A stretch of 16,816 bases of DNA from Streptomyces katrae (GTDB lineage: Bacteria > Actinomycetota > Actinomycetes > Streptomycetales > Streptomycetaceae): assembly GCF_000966975.1 (NCBI RefSeq), contig NZ_JZWV01000058.1, positions 1 to 16,816 on the forward strand. Direction: 5' to 3'. Position numbers and translations under genes: made by a program. Shown in pieces: positions 7,816 to 14,098 of the stretch (the stretch's first letter is position 1; each line of letters starts with the position of its first letter). A model generated the notes under the pieces. It ran no database searches. It was not told the DNA's origin and was given only the letters and a program-made list of their open reading frames with translations.

Positions 7816-8888
7816 GTCCGCACCGGTCGGCCCCGGCCCCGGCGCTCGCCGTGGTCGGGGCGACCGGGGCGGTCGGTTCGATCCTGCTCCAGATCCTGTC
7901 CCAGCGGGCGGACGTCTGGGGCGGCATACGCCTGATCGCCTCCCCGCGCTCGGCCGGCCGCGTGCTGGCCGTCCGCGGTGAGGAGACCGAGGTGCTCGCC
8001 CTCACTGAGGACGCCTTCGAGGGCCTCGGGGCGGGCGACGTCGTGCTCTTCCTGACCCCGGCCGAGGTCTCGGCGCGCTGGGCCCCCGTGGCCACCGCGC
8101 GCGGGGCCGTGGTGGTGGACCAGTCCGCCGCCTTCCGGGAGGACCCCGAGGTGCCGCTGGTGGTGCCCGAGGTGAACGCCGCCGCCGTACGCAGCCGCCC
8201 GCGCGGGATCGTCGCGGGCCCGGACTGCGTGACCGCCGCGATGATCGCCGCCCTGGGCGCGCTGCACGCCGAGTACGGGCTGGCCGAGCTGGCTGTCTCC
8301 TCGTACCAGGCCGCCAGCAGGTCGGGGCGGGCCGGTGCGGAGGCGCTGCGCCGGCAGCTGTCGCTGGTCGCCGGGACCCCGCTGGGGGAACAGCCCGGTG
8401 ACGTGCGCCGGGCCGTGGGCGAGGACACCGGGCCGTTCGCGGCCCCGCTCGCGCTGAACGTGGTGCCCTGGTCCGGTGAGCTGCGCGCGGACGGCTGGTC
8501 CTCGCACGAGCTGGCCGTACGGGCGGAGACCCGGCGGATCCTGGGCCTGGAGGCCCTGCCGGTCTCCGTGACCTGCGTGCAGGTGCCCGTGGTGACCGGG
8601 CATTCCCTGACCGTGCGGGCCCGGTTCGAGCGCGAGGTGGCCGCGGCACACGCCCGGGAGATCCTGGAGGCCGCCCCCGGGGTGGTCCTCGTGGACGATC
8701 CGGCGGCGGGGGAGTGGCCGACGCCCGCGGACGCGGCCGGTACGGATCCGGCCTGGGTGGGCCGGCTGAGGGGCTCGCTCGACGACGCCCGGGCCCTGGA
8801 GTTCTTCGTGTGCGCGGACAATCTGCGCAAGGGCGCCGCGCTGAATGCCGCTCAGATCTCGGAACTGATCGCGGGTGAATCCGCGTAA
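7812..8888 (+). CDS. asd: Aspartate-semialdehyde dehydrogenase homologue with altered active site
   Basis: 358-aa protein of the bacterial Asd family, which reduces aspartyl phosphate to aspartate semialdehyde with NADPH. The nucleotide motif [10 protein letters not shown] (14-23), DQSAAFRED with Arg109, catalytic Cys139, Gln166 ([13 protein letters not shown]) and His264 (VTGHSLTV) are in place, and the C-terminal [14 protein letters not shown] is typical. Three residues normally fixed in the family differ. The Asn before the catalytic Cys is Asp138 (usual NCTT is DCVT). The Arg usual in CVRVPV is Gln257. The Lys expected about 4 residues before the ETRKI-type motif is Ala235. It is translationally coupled to ask (4-base overlap). 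It may be a weak or repurposed paralogue, with a second asd elsewhere. Confidence 0.88.
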
Positions 8889-9150
8889 TCCGCTTTGTAG
8901 GATCGGTCGAGATCCCTTGATCAAGGTGATGGCCCGACTGCCGCCTGGATAAATGGGGCAATCGGGAAGAGCAGGTACGCATGAAGGCAATGGGGAAATT
9001 GCTGAATACTCTGCCTCGCGCGTACAACCCTGCCGGGGGTACGCGTGTCCAACGGGCGTGGCAGAGGCACTCTTGGACTTCGCCGTCGTACCGGCACGCT
9101 CGGGGATCCTCCCCCCGCGCCGGCGCACCGGCGCATACGGCGGCTTTCCT
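8889..9150. other. Region between asd and the sigma factor: promoter and palindrome
   Basis: 262 bases before the favoured sigma start. It holds TAGGAT (8898-8903, a TANNNT -10 candidate) and the perfect 12-bp palindrome CCTTGATCAAGG (8915-8926). It also holds a possible 57-codon ORF. Base composition is less GC-rich than the flanking genes. Third-position GC in the sigma frame is only about half for 8953-9057, arguing against coding there. Confidence 0.4.
8915..8926. repeat. 12-bp perfect palindrome upstream of the sigma gene
   Basis: CCTTGATCAAGG reads the same on both strands. It lies just downstream of the predicted transcription start (about 8910) and could bind a dimeric regulator as a downstream operator. 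It is too short for a terminator hairpin. Confidence 0.35.
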
Positions 9151-9154
9151 GTGA
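8981..9154 (+). CDS. Possible 57-aa leader ORF overlapping the sigma gene
   Basis: ATG 8981, with AGCAGG five bases upstream, opens a 57-codon frame starting MKAMGKLLNTLPRAYNPAGG. It is basic and rich in Arg, His, Ser and Trp, and ends at a TGA that overlaps the GTG of the sigma factor as GTGA. That geometry would couple translation of the sigma factor to this ORF. Third-position GC (roughly 60-80%) is lower than in neighbouring genes, and the second half has the Ser/His/Arg look of a shadow frame. If the sigma factor really starts at GTG 9058 or ATG 8953, this ORF would overlap it and be spurious. I do not recognise the protein. Confidence 0.3.
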   Translation: MKAMGKLLNTLPRAYNPAGGTRVQRAWQRHSWTSPSYRHARGSSPRAGAPAHTAAFL

Positions 9155-9837
9155 TCGTGCCCGTCCCGCCGGCGGACGCACCCGCCGCCGCACCGCCCGT
9201 CGGGGCGACCCCGGGCGGCCGGGTGCCCTCTCCGCGGGAGGACGCCGAGCAGGCCGGCGGCGCGGCCGCCGCCGGGGCGCCCACCGGGGACGGCGCCGAG
9301 GGCGCCGCGGGCAGTGCCGCCGACGCGCCGCAGGTCGTCGCCGGAACCACCGTCGACCACCTCACCGAGACCTACCAGGCCCACTACCGCTCGCTGCTCG
9401 GCCTGGCAGCCCTTCTCCTCGACGACACCGCCTCCTGCGAGGACGTGGTCCAGGAGGCCTTCATCCGCGTCCACTCCGCCCGCAACCGGGTACGCGACCG
9501 CGACAAGACCCTGGCCTACCTCCGCCAGACCGTCGTGAACCTCTCGCGCTCGGCGCTGCGCCGCCGCATCCTCGGCCTCAAGCTGCTGTCGAAGCCGATG
9601 CCGGACATGGCCAGCGCGGAGGAGGGGGCGTACGACCAGCTCGAACGCGACGACCTGATCAAGGCCATGCGCGGACTGCAGCGCCGCCAGCGCGAGGTGC
9701 TGGTGTTGCGCTACTTCGCGGACATGACGGAAGCCCAGGTCGCCGAGACGCTCGGGATATCGCTCGGCTCGGTCAAGGCGTACGGATCGCGGGGCATTGC
9801 CGCGCTGAGGGTGGCGATGGAGGCTGCGCAGTCATGA
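9151..9837 (+). CDS. ECF-type RNA polymerase sigma factor
   Basis: Group IV sigma factor that would direct RNA polymerase to a small stress or envelope regulon. With GTG 9151 it is 228 aa. An Ala/Pro/Gly-rich, probably disordered N-terminus (1-65) is followed by sigma region 2 (YQAHYRSLLGLAALLLDDTASCEDVVQEAFIRVH, about 75-108, with the DVVQEAF core motif) and ...LAYLRQTVVNLSRSALRRR. Region 4 comes after it (LQRRQREVLVLRYFADMTEAQVAETLGISLGSVKAYGSRGIAALR, about 176-220, including the HTH). The start is uncertain: in-frame GTG 9058 or ATG 8953 would lengthen the disordered tail, and none has a strong ribosome binding site. It overlaps the following membrane protein gene by 4 bases (ATGA), so the two are coupled. 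Confidence 0.9.
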   Translation: MIVPVPPADAPAAAPPVGATPGGRVPSPREDAEQAGGAAAAGAPTGDGAEGAAGSAADAPQVVAGTTVDHLTETYQAHYRSLLGLAALLLDDTASCEDVVQEAFIRVHSARNRVRDRDKTLAYLRQTVVNLSRSALRRRILGLKLLSKPMPDMASAEEGAYDQLERDDLIKAMRGLQRRQREVLVLRYFADMTEAQVAETLGISLGSVKAYGSRGIAALRVAMEAAQS

Positions 9838-10988
9838 GGGACGACCACAAGAACCCGCCGGGGCCCGCCGCTCCGGCCATCGCCGACGAGCAGGTGCTGC
9901 GCAGCCTGTTCGCCGGGGCCGTACAGGGCCTGGAACCCTCCGAAGGGGCACTGGAACGGCTGCGCCACGCGGTGCCCGCCCGCCGGGCCCGCAAACGGCA
10001 GACCCTGGTCGGGGCGGCCGTGGCGGTGCTCCTGGCGGGCACCGGGATCCCCGCGGCCATGCACCTGGGCGACGAGGACGAGGGCGGCACCGCCGCCGGG
10101 CACTCGGCGATGGCGGGCCACGGCGAGGCACAGGGCGCCGTCCCCGGCGACCCGCACCACGACGGCCCCGCCGGCGGGACGCGGCCGCAGCCGGCGAGGC
10201 CCCCGGGCAAGGGGCAGACGGCCGGCGGCGCGGGCGACCGGCCCTCACCGCAGCCCGGCGGTTCCCCGTCCGGCGGCGTATCGGCCGGCCCCTCCGGCAG
10301 CGGAGCCCCCACGGCCGCCCTGGGGAACGGGCCGCAGCCCCCGGCCGGGGCGGCCGCCGCAGCCCCCGGATGCACCGGCGACCAGCTCGGAGTGGCGGGC
10401 AGCGCCCGCGCCCCCGAGGCCGACGGCAAGGTCTACGGAAGCTTCAAGGTCACCAACGTCTCCGCCCGGGGCTGCGTGGTCACCGGCCCCGACACCGTGA
10501 CGGCCGCCTCCGTGCCGCAGGGCCCGCCGCCCGCACAGCCCCGCGGGGTGACGGTCACCGGCCACACGGCGGGGGACCCGGCGAGCGGACTGCCCGACCC
10601 GTCGGCGGAGGCGCCGGTGCTGGTGCTCCAGCCGAAGCAGACGTACGAGGTGCTCTTCGCCTGGGTGCCCTCGTCACAGTCCTGCCCGGCGGCCACCCCC
10701 GGCCCCACGGCCACGCCCCAGCAGCAGGATTCGGTGCGGCAGCGGCCGGCGGGTCAGTCCGACGGCGGTCCGGCGAACACCTCGGCCGGCGGAGCCGCGG
10801 GCGCCCCGGCAGGGGCCGGCGACACGGCCGGCGGAGTGCAGCGGCCGGCCGACCCGGACCCGGCCGGAGTGGCGGTCTCCCACACCCCGGCCACCGCGCC
10901 GGGCGCACCCGTCACCCAGACCACCATCCCGCAGGCCTGCGGAGGCACGGTCTACCGGACGGGTCTCATCCCGCAGCCGTCGCCGTAG
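9834..10988 (+). CDS. Sigma-coupled single-pass membrane protein with extracellular Cys-containing domain
   Basis: 384-aa protein. Residues 1-57 are a cytoplasmic segment with LRSLFAGAVQGLEPSEGALERLRHAVPARRARKR. A single TM (about 58-77) follows, with the basic RRARKR just before it predicting N-in/C-out topology. Then comes a long Gly/Pro/Ala/Ser-rich spacer (about 82-178), and a domain beginning GCTGDQLGV (Cys180) with YGSFKVTNVSARGCVVTG (Cys214) that resembles the extracellular DUF4232-type fold. Cys284 and Cys369 follow, so two disulfides are possible. Start ATG 9834 overlaps the sigma stop, the usual position of an anti-sigma factor. The zinc anti-sigma HxxxCxxC motif is absent, so if this controls the sigma factor it does so by a different N-terminal module. 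Function is inferred from position. Confidence 0.85.
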   Translation: MRDDHKNPPGPAAPAIADEQVLRSLFAGAVQGLEPSEGALERLRHAVPARRARKRQTLVGAAVAVLLAGTGIPAAMHLGDEDEGGTAAGHSAMAGHGEAQGAVPGDPHHDGPAGGTRPQPARPPGKGQTAGGAGDRPSPQPGGSPSGGVSAGPSGSGAPTAALGNGPQPPAGAAAAAPGCTGDQLGVAGSARAPEADGKVYGSFKVTNVSARGCVVTGPDTVTAASVPQGPPPAQPRGVTVTGHTAGDPASGLPDPSAEAPVLVLQPKQTYEVLFAWVPSSQSCPAATPGPTATPQQQDSVRQRPAGQSDGGPANTSAGGAAGAPAGAGDTAGGVQRPADPDPAGVAVSHTPATAPGAPVTQTTIPQACGGTVYRTGLIPQPSP

Positions 10989-11034
10989 CGGAGGGCGTAC
11001 TCGCCGAGGCCGTGCTCGTGGCGGCCGCCTTCAC

Positions 11035-11880
11035 TCAGGCCGTGTCCGCGGAAGCCGCCTCCGGCGCGGAAGCCGCCCCCGCGGAGGCCGTCGCCGTGGC
11101 GGCGGGCGCATCCGCCGCGCGGCCACCGGCGGGCAGCAGCCCCGCCTCGGCGTCTCGCAGGGTCTCCACCTCGCGCCGGTAGAGCCGCCACCACATGAAC
11201 AGCACGAAGGCGACGAAGACGAACCACTCACCGGTGTAGCCGAGGTTCTGGAAGGCCTTCAGATCGAGCCCGGTGTTGCTCGGCGCCTTCGCCGGGACGG
11301 GGACCATCCCGTCCGCCGGGGTCTGCACCGTCAGCCAGGCGTCGTAGAGCGGGTCCTGCACCAGGTTGACCAGCGTGGCCGCCCCGATCACCCCGAGCTG
11401 GCCCGGCGGCAGCCCGCCCTGCGCGTGCACGCCCTTGGTGCCGGAGTTCTCCGAGGCCTGCAGGGCCCCCGTCACCTCGACCCGCCCGGCCGGCGGGGCC
11501 GGAGCCTTCGCCGTGTCCGCCGTGCCCGGCATCCAGCCCCGGACCACCGGGACGGTCTTGCCGGAGTCGGTGCGCAGCAGGGTCAGGACGTAGAAACCGC
11601 GCTTGCCGTCGAGGTCCCGCTCGGGGACCAGCAGCTGCCGCCCGTATTCGCCGGCCGTGGAGGCCAGCCGTCCGGAGGTCCTGGTGTCCACCGGCAGCAG
11701 CGAGTCCAGCGGTGCGGCCGCCTCCTCGGAGGGCCGCTCCGCGCTCGCCTCCCGGTGGCTGCCGACGCGGTCCTCGAACCGGCCGAGCTGCCAGGTCCCC
11801 ATGAACAGGCAGAACGGGATGGCGAGCGCGACGAAGACGTTGATCCCCCACCAGCGCGGGGTCAGGAGAAACCGGTGCAC
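11035..11880 (-). CDS. SURF1-family cytochrome c oxidase assembly protein
   Basis: 281-aa membrane protein of the SURF1 family, which assists assembly of aa3-type cytochrome c oxidase (heme a insertion). The layout matches the family: TM1 at about 12-29 running into the conserved GTWQLGR (28-34), a long extracytoplasmic domain with the RGW motif (114-116), GRVEVTGALQ and NLVQDPLYDAW, and TM2 at about 217-234 followed by RLYRREVETLRD. The last 35 residues are an Ala/Thr/Ser-rich low-complexity tail unlike the family core. GTG 11880 gives the typical MHRFLLTPRWWGINV start and lies 7 bases after a TACCGT element. It converges with the sigma-linked membrane protein gene, with 46 bases between, and is not next to other oxidase genes here. 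Confidence 0.93.
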   Translation of the reverse strand: MHRFLLTPRWWGINVFVALAIPFCLFMGTWQLGRFEDRVGSHREASAERPSEEAAAPLDSLLPVDTRTSGRLASTAGEYGRQLLVPERDLDGKRGFYVLTLLRTDSGKTVPVVRGWMPGTADTAKAPAPPAGRVEVTGALQASENSGTKGVHAQGGLPPGQLGVIGAATLVNLVQDPLYDAWLTVQTPADGMVPVPAKAPSNTGLDLKAFQNLGYTGEWFVFVAFVLFMWWRLYRREVETLRDAEAGLLPAGGRAADAPAATATASAGAASAPEAASADTA

Positions 11881-11908
11881 CCCACCAACGGTACGGGGGG
11901 TGCACCGG
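11872..11908. repeat. 12-bp inverted repeat around the SURF1 promoter/start
   Basis: CCGGTGCACCCC (11872-11883) and GGGGTGCACCGG (11897-11908) are perfect reverse complements 13 bases apart. Each arm contains the 8-bp palindrome GGTGCACC, so this is also two copies of a dimer-type site 25 bp centre to centre. The predicted -10 of SURF1 (TACCGT on the minus strand, 11893-11888) lies in the loop and one arm covers the start codon. It also lies just downstream of the peptidase stop, so it could work as an attenuating hairpin or an operator pair. Confidence 0.6.
11888..11893 (-). promoter_or_regulatory. Leaderless -10 element of SURF1
   Basis: On the minus strand TACCGT (11893-11888) is followed by 7 bases and then GTG 11880, the same geometry as the other leaderless starts in this window. 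The intervening TGGTGGG also resembles a weak ribosome binding site, but it is too close to the start to work normally. Confidence 0.45.
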
Positions 11909-11923
11909 AAGCCCGGTGCCGGG

Positions 11924-13762
11924 TCAGCGGGGCAGACCCTGCGGCAGGTGCTTCAGGGCGAACTCCAGCTCCATCCGGACCTGCTTGATCCGCTCCTCCA
12001 CCACCAGCGAGCCGTGCCCCGCGTCGTAGCGGTACACCTCGTGCACCGCGCCGCGCGCCGCGAGCCGGTCGACGTAGTTGTCGATCTGCCGGATCGGGCA
12101 GCGCGGATCGTTCACACCCGCCGCGATGTGCACCGGGGCCTTCACCGCGTCCACGTACGTCAGCGGCGAGGAGGCCTCGAAACGGTCCGGGACCTCCTCC
12201 GGCGTGCCGCCGAAGAGGGTGCGGTCCAGGGACTTCAGCGCCTCCATCTCGTCGTGGTACGCCGTCACGTAGTCCGCCACCGGTACGGCGGCCAGCCCCA
12301 CCGCCCAGTCGTCGGGCCGCATCCCGATGCCCAGCAGGGTCAGGTAGCCGCCCCAGGAGCCGCCGGACAGCACCATCCGCGCCGGGTCCGCCAGGCCCGA
12401 GGAGACGGCCCACTCGCGGACCGCCGAGATGTCCTCCAGCTCGATCAGGCCGACCCGGTGCTTGAGGGCGTCCGTCCACTCGCGGCCGTAGCCGGTCGAG
12501 CCGCGGTAGTTGACCCGGACCACCGCGAAGCCGTGGTCCAGCCAGGCCGCGGGCGTCGCCGCGAAGGAGTCGGAGTCGTGCCAGGTCGGGCCGCCGTGGA
12601 TCTCGAAGACCGTCGGGAAGGGGCCCTTGCCGTGGCCCTCGGGCCGCTGCGCCAGCGCGTGGATCCGCCCGCCCGGGCCCTCCACCCACACGTCCTCCAC
12701 CGGAACCGAGCCCGGCGCCCGGAACCCCGGCGGGTCCAGCACCACCCCGCCCGCGGTGGACCGCACCGAGGCCGGCTGGGCGGCCGAGGACCACTGGTAC
12801 TCCACCGTGCCGTCCGGGCGGGCGGTGGCCCCCGACACCGACCCCGGGGGAGTGTCCACCCGTACGAGGTCCCGTGCGGCCAGGTCGTAGCGCCACAGCT
12901 CGTCGCGCGCCTCGAAGCTGTGCACGACGAGCAGCGCCGTCCCGTCCGGGTACCACTCGGCGCTCACGTCGCCCGGGAGGTCGATCGCGAGGTCCTCCTG
13001 GGCGCCGGTGGACACGTCCCACACCATCGGCTCCCAGCGGCCGCGCCGCTGGTGGCCGACCAGCAGCCGGGTGTCGCCCGCGACCGGGGCGAAGCCCAGC
13101 ACCTCCAGGCCCAGTTCCTCGGTGCCGCCGTGCGAGTCGTCCAGTTCGGCGACGGTGGTCCCGTCGAGGGTGACGACGCGCAGCGCCGAGTGCATCGCGT
13201 CGCCGTGCTCGGTGTGCTCGATCGCGACCAGGGTGCCGTCGCGGGAGAGGTCGCCGACGCCGGCCGACTCGCGGTGCCGGTAGATGACGGCCGGGGCGCT
13301 GCCGTCGGGGCGGACGACGTGGATCGTGGAGCCGTCCTCGTCGGTGGAGCGACCGACGACGGCCGTCCCGTCGCGGCCGATGGCCAGCCCGGCGGGATAG
13401 GAGGGCTCCAGACCCGGCGTGGCGGGTTCGTCGGGGCCGCCCGCGAAGGGCTGGCGGACCCAGGTGCCGAACTCGTCGCCGTCGGTGTCGGAGAACCACC
13501 AGATCCACTCCCCGTCGGGGGAGAGGGTGCCGTCGGTGGTGCCGTTGGGGCGGTCGGTCGCCTGGCGCTGGGTGCCGGTGGCGCGGTCCCAGGCGTAGAG
13601 CTCGTAGGTCCCGGTGGCGTTCGAGACGAAGAGCGAGCGGTCCGGGGCGTCCTCGGCCCATTCGGGGAGGCCCACGCGCGGGGCTCGGAACCGCTTCTCC
13701 CAGTCGGGCATCTCGGAAGCGGGGGTCCCGCCGGGGATCAGATCGCTGTCGCTGCTGGTCAT
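11924..13762 (-). CDS. S9-family prolyl-oligopeptidase-type serine peptidase
   Basis: 612-aa cytoplasmic serine peptidase of family S9 (acyl-aminoacyl-peptidase/prolyl oligopeptidase group) that cleaves short peptides. Residues about 40-345 form a beta-propeller with repeated strand motifs (LSPDGEWIWWFSDTDGDEFGTW, DLSRDGTLVAIEH, WYPDGTALLVVHS). The C-terminal alpha/beta-hydrolase domain (about 355-612) has EIHGGPTWHDSDSF (387-400), FAVVRVNYRGSTGYGREW, and the catalytic triad Ser469 in SGGSWGGYLT, Asp552 in GVNDPRCPI and His583 in YDAGHGS. No signal peptide is seen. ATG 13762 is preferred, being 7 bases after an AAGAAT -10-like element on the minus strand; ATG 13771 would add three residues. 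SURF1 follows 43 bases downstream on the same strand, after a strong inverted repeat. Confidence 0.95.
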   Translation of the reverse strand: MTSSDSDLIPGGTPASEMPDWEKRFRAPRVGLPEWAEDAPDRSLFVSNATGTYELYAWDRATGTQRQATDRPNGTTDGTLSPDGEWIWWFSDTDGDEFGTWVRQPFAGGPDEPATPGLEPSYPAGLAIGRDGTAVVGRSTDEDGSTIHVVRPDGSAPAVIYRHRESAGVGDLSRDGTLVAIEHTEHGDAMHSALRVVTLDGTTVAELDDSHGGTEELGLEVLGFAPVAGDTRLLVGHQRRGRWEPMVWDVSTGAQEDLAIDLPGDVSAEWYPDGTALLVVHSFEARDELWRYDLAARDLVRVDTPPGSVSGATARPDGTVEYQWSSAAQPASVRSTAGGVVLDPPGFRAPGSVPVEDVWVEGPGGRIHALAQRPEGHGKGPFPTVFEIHGGPTWHDSDSFAATPAAWLDHGFAVVRVNYRGSTGYGREWTDALKHRVGLIELEDISAVREWAVSSGLADPARMVLSGGSWGGYLTLLGIGMRPDDWAVGLAAVPVADYVTAYHDEMEALKSLDRTLFGGTPEEVPDRFEASSPLTYVDAVKAPVHIAAGVNDPRCPIRQIDNYVDRLAARGAVHEVYRYDAGHGSLVVEERIKQVRMELEFALKHLPQGLPR

Positions 13763-13775
13763 GCCCCCCATTCTT
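13763..13775 (-). promoter_or_regulatory. Leaderless promoter candidate of the S9 peptidase
   Basis: On the minus strand AAGAAT (13775-13770) is followed by seven bases (GGGGGGC) and ATG 13762. The hexamer departs from TANNNT only at the first base. The G-run touches the ATG and so is poorly placed as a ribosome binding site, supporting leaderless reading. Confidence 0.35.
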
Positions 13776-13862
13776 GCCCGACGGGCCGCCGGGATGCCGA
13801 CTGCTCCGAATGAGCGCATCGTGGAGTGCGTACGCCGAACGCTTCCCGAGAAGGTGTTGATC

Positions 13863-14030
13863 ATGGCCAAGAAGGCTCGTACCGGTCACCACAGCCATCA
13901 GGACTCCGAGCAGGCGATGGCGAAGAACACGGCGGCCGAGGCACGCGCCAAGGCCGCGGGCAGAGACGCCCAGTCCCTCAACGCGAAGACGCGCGGCATG
14001 CACCAGAAGGCCCAGGCCAAGCGCGGCTGA
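13863..14030 (+). CDS. Small basic protein of unknown function
   Basis: 55-aa highly charged protein starting MAKKARTGHHSHQDSEQAMA and ending in KAQAKRG. It is rich in Lys, Arg, Ala and Gln and has almost no hydrophobic residues, so it is probably helical or disordered when free, cytoplasmic, and might bind nucleic acid. AGAAGG (13849-13854) lies 8 bases before ATG 13863, a good ribosome binding site, and codon use is Streptomyces-like, so I consider it real. It is divergent from the peptidase gene and its stop lies 26 bases before the parS site. I do not recognise the family. Confidence 0.75.
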   Translation: MAKKARTGHHSHQDSEQAMAKNTAAEARAKAAGRDAQSLNAKTRGMHQKAQAKRG

Positions 14031-14055
14031 ACCGCCGCACCCGGTCACGGTCCGT

Positions 14056-14069
14056 GTTTCACGTGAAAC
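14056..14069. other. parS centromere site for ParB
   Basis: GTTTCACGTGAAAC is a perfect 14-bp palindrome identical to the parS consensus described for Streptomyces (and close to the Bacillus form). ParB loads here and, with ParA, organises and segregates the origin region; in Streptomyces most sites cluster within a few hundred kb of oriC. It lies in the 68-base gap between the small basic protein gene and codA, and overlaps the predicted -35 region of codA. I saw no second copy in the window. Confidence 0.93.
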
Positions 14070-14098
14070 GAGGACCCTGACCGGCCTAGCCTGACGCC
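14063..14098 (+). promoter_or_regulatory. Leaderless codA promoter overlapping parS
   Basis: TAGCCT (14087-14092), then GACGCC, then ATG 14099. The transcript should start at the ATG, and no ribosome binding site is present. A possible -35, GTGAAA (14063-14068, four of six matches to TTGACA, 18-base spacer), is formed by the right half of parS. The -10 call is reasonable; the -35 is tentative. Confidence 0.5.

Noticed and set aside
10989..11034. Terminator between the convergent sigma-linked gene and SURF1
   Set aside because: Only 4-bp stems found; no convincing hairpin.
11862..14048. Very long minus-strand ORF overlapping the S9 peptidase in another frame
   Set aside because: Arg/Gly/Pro-rich shadow; the peptidase frame has a propeller pattern and an intact catalytic triad.
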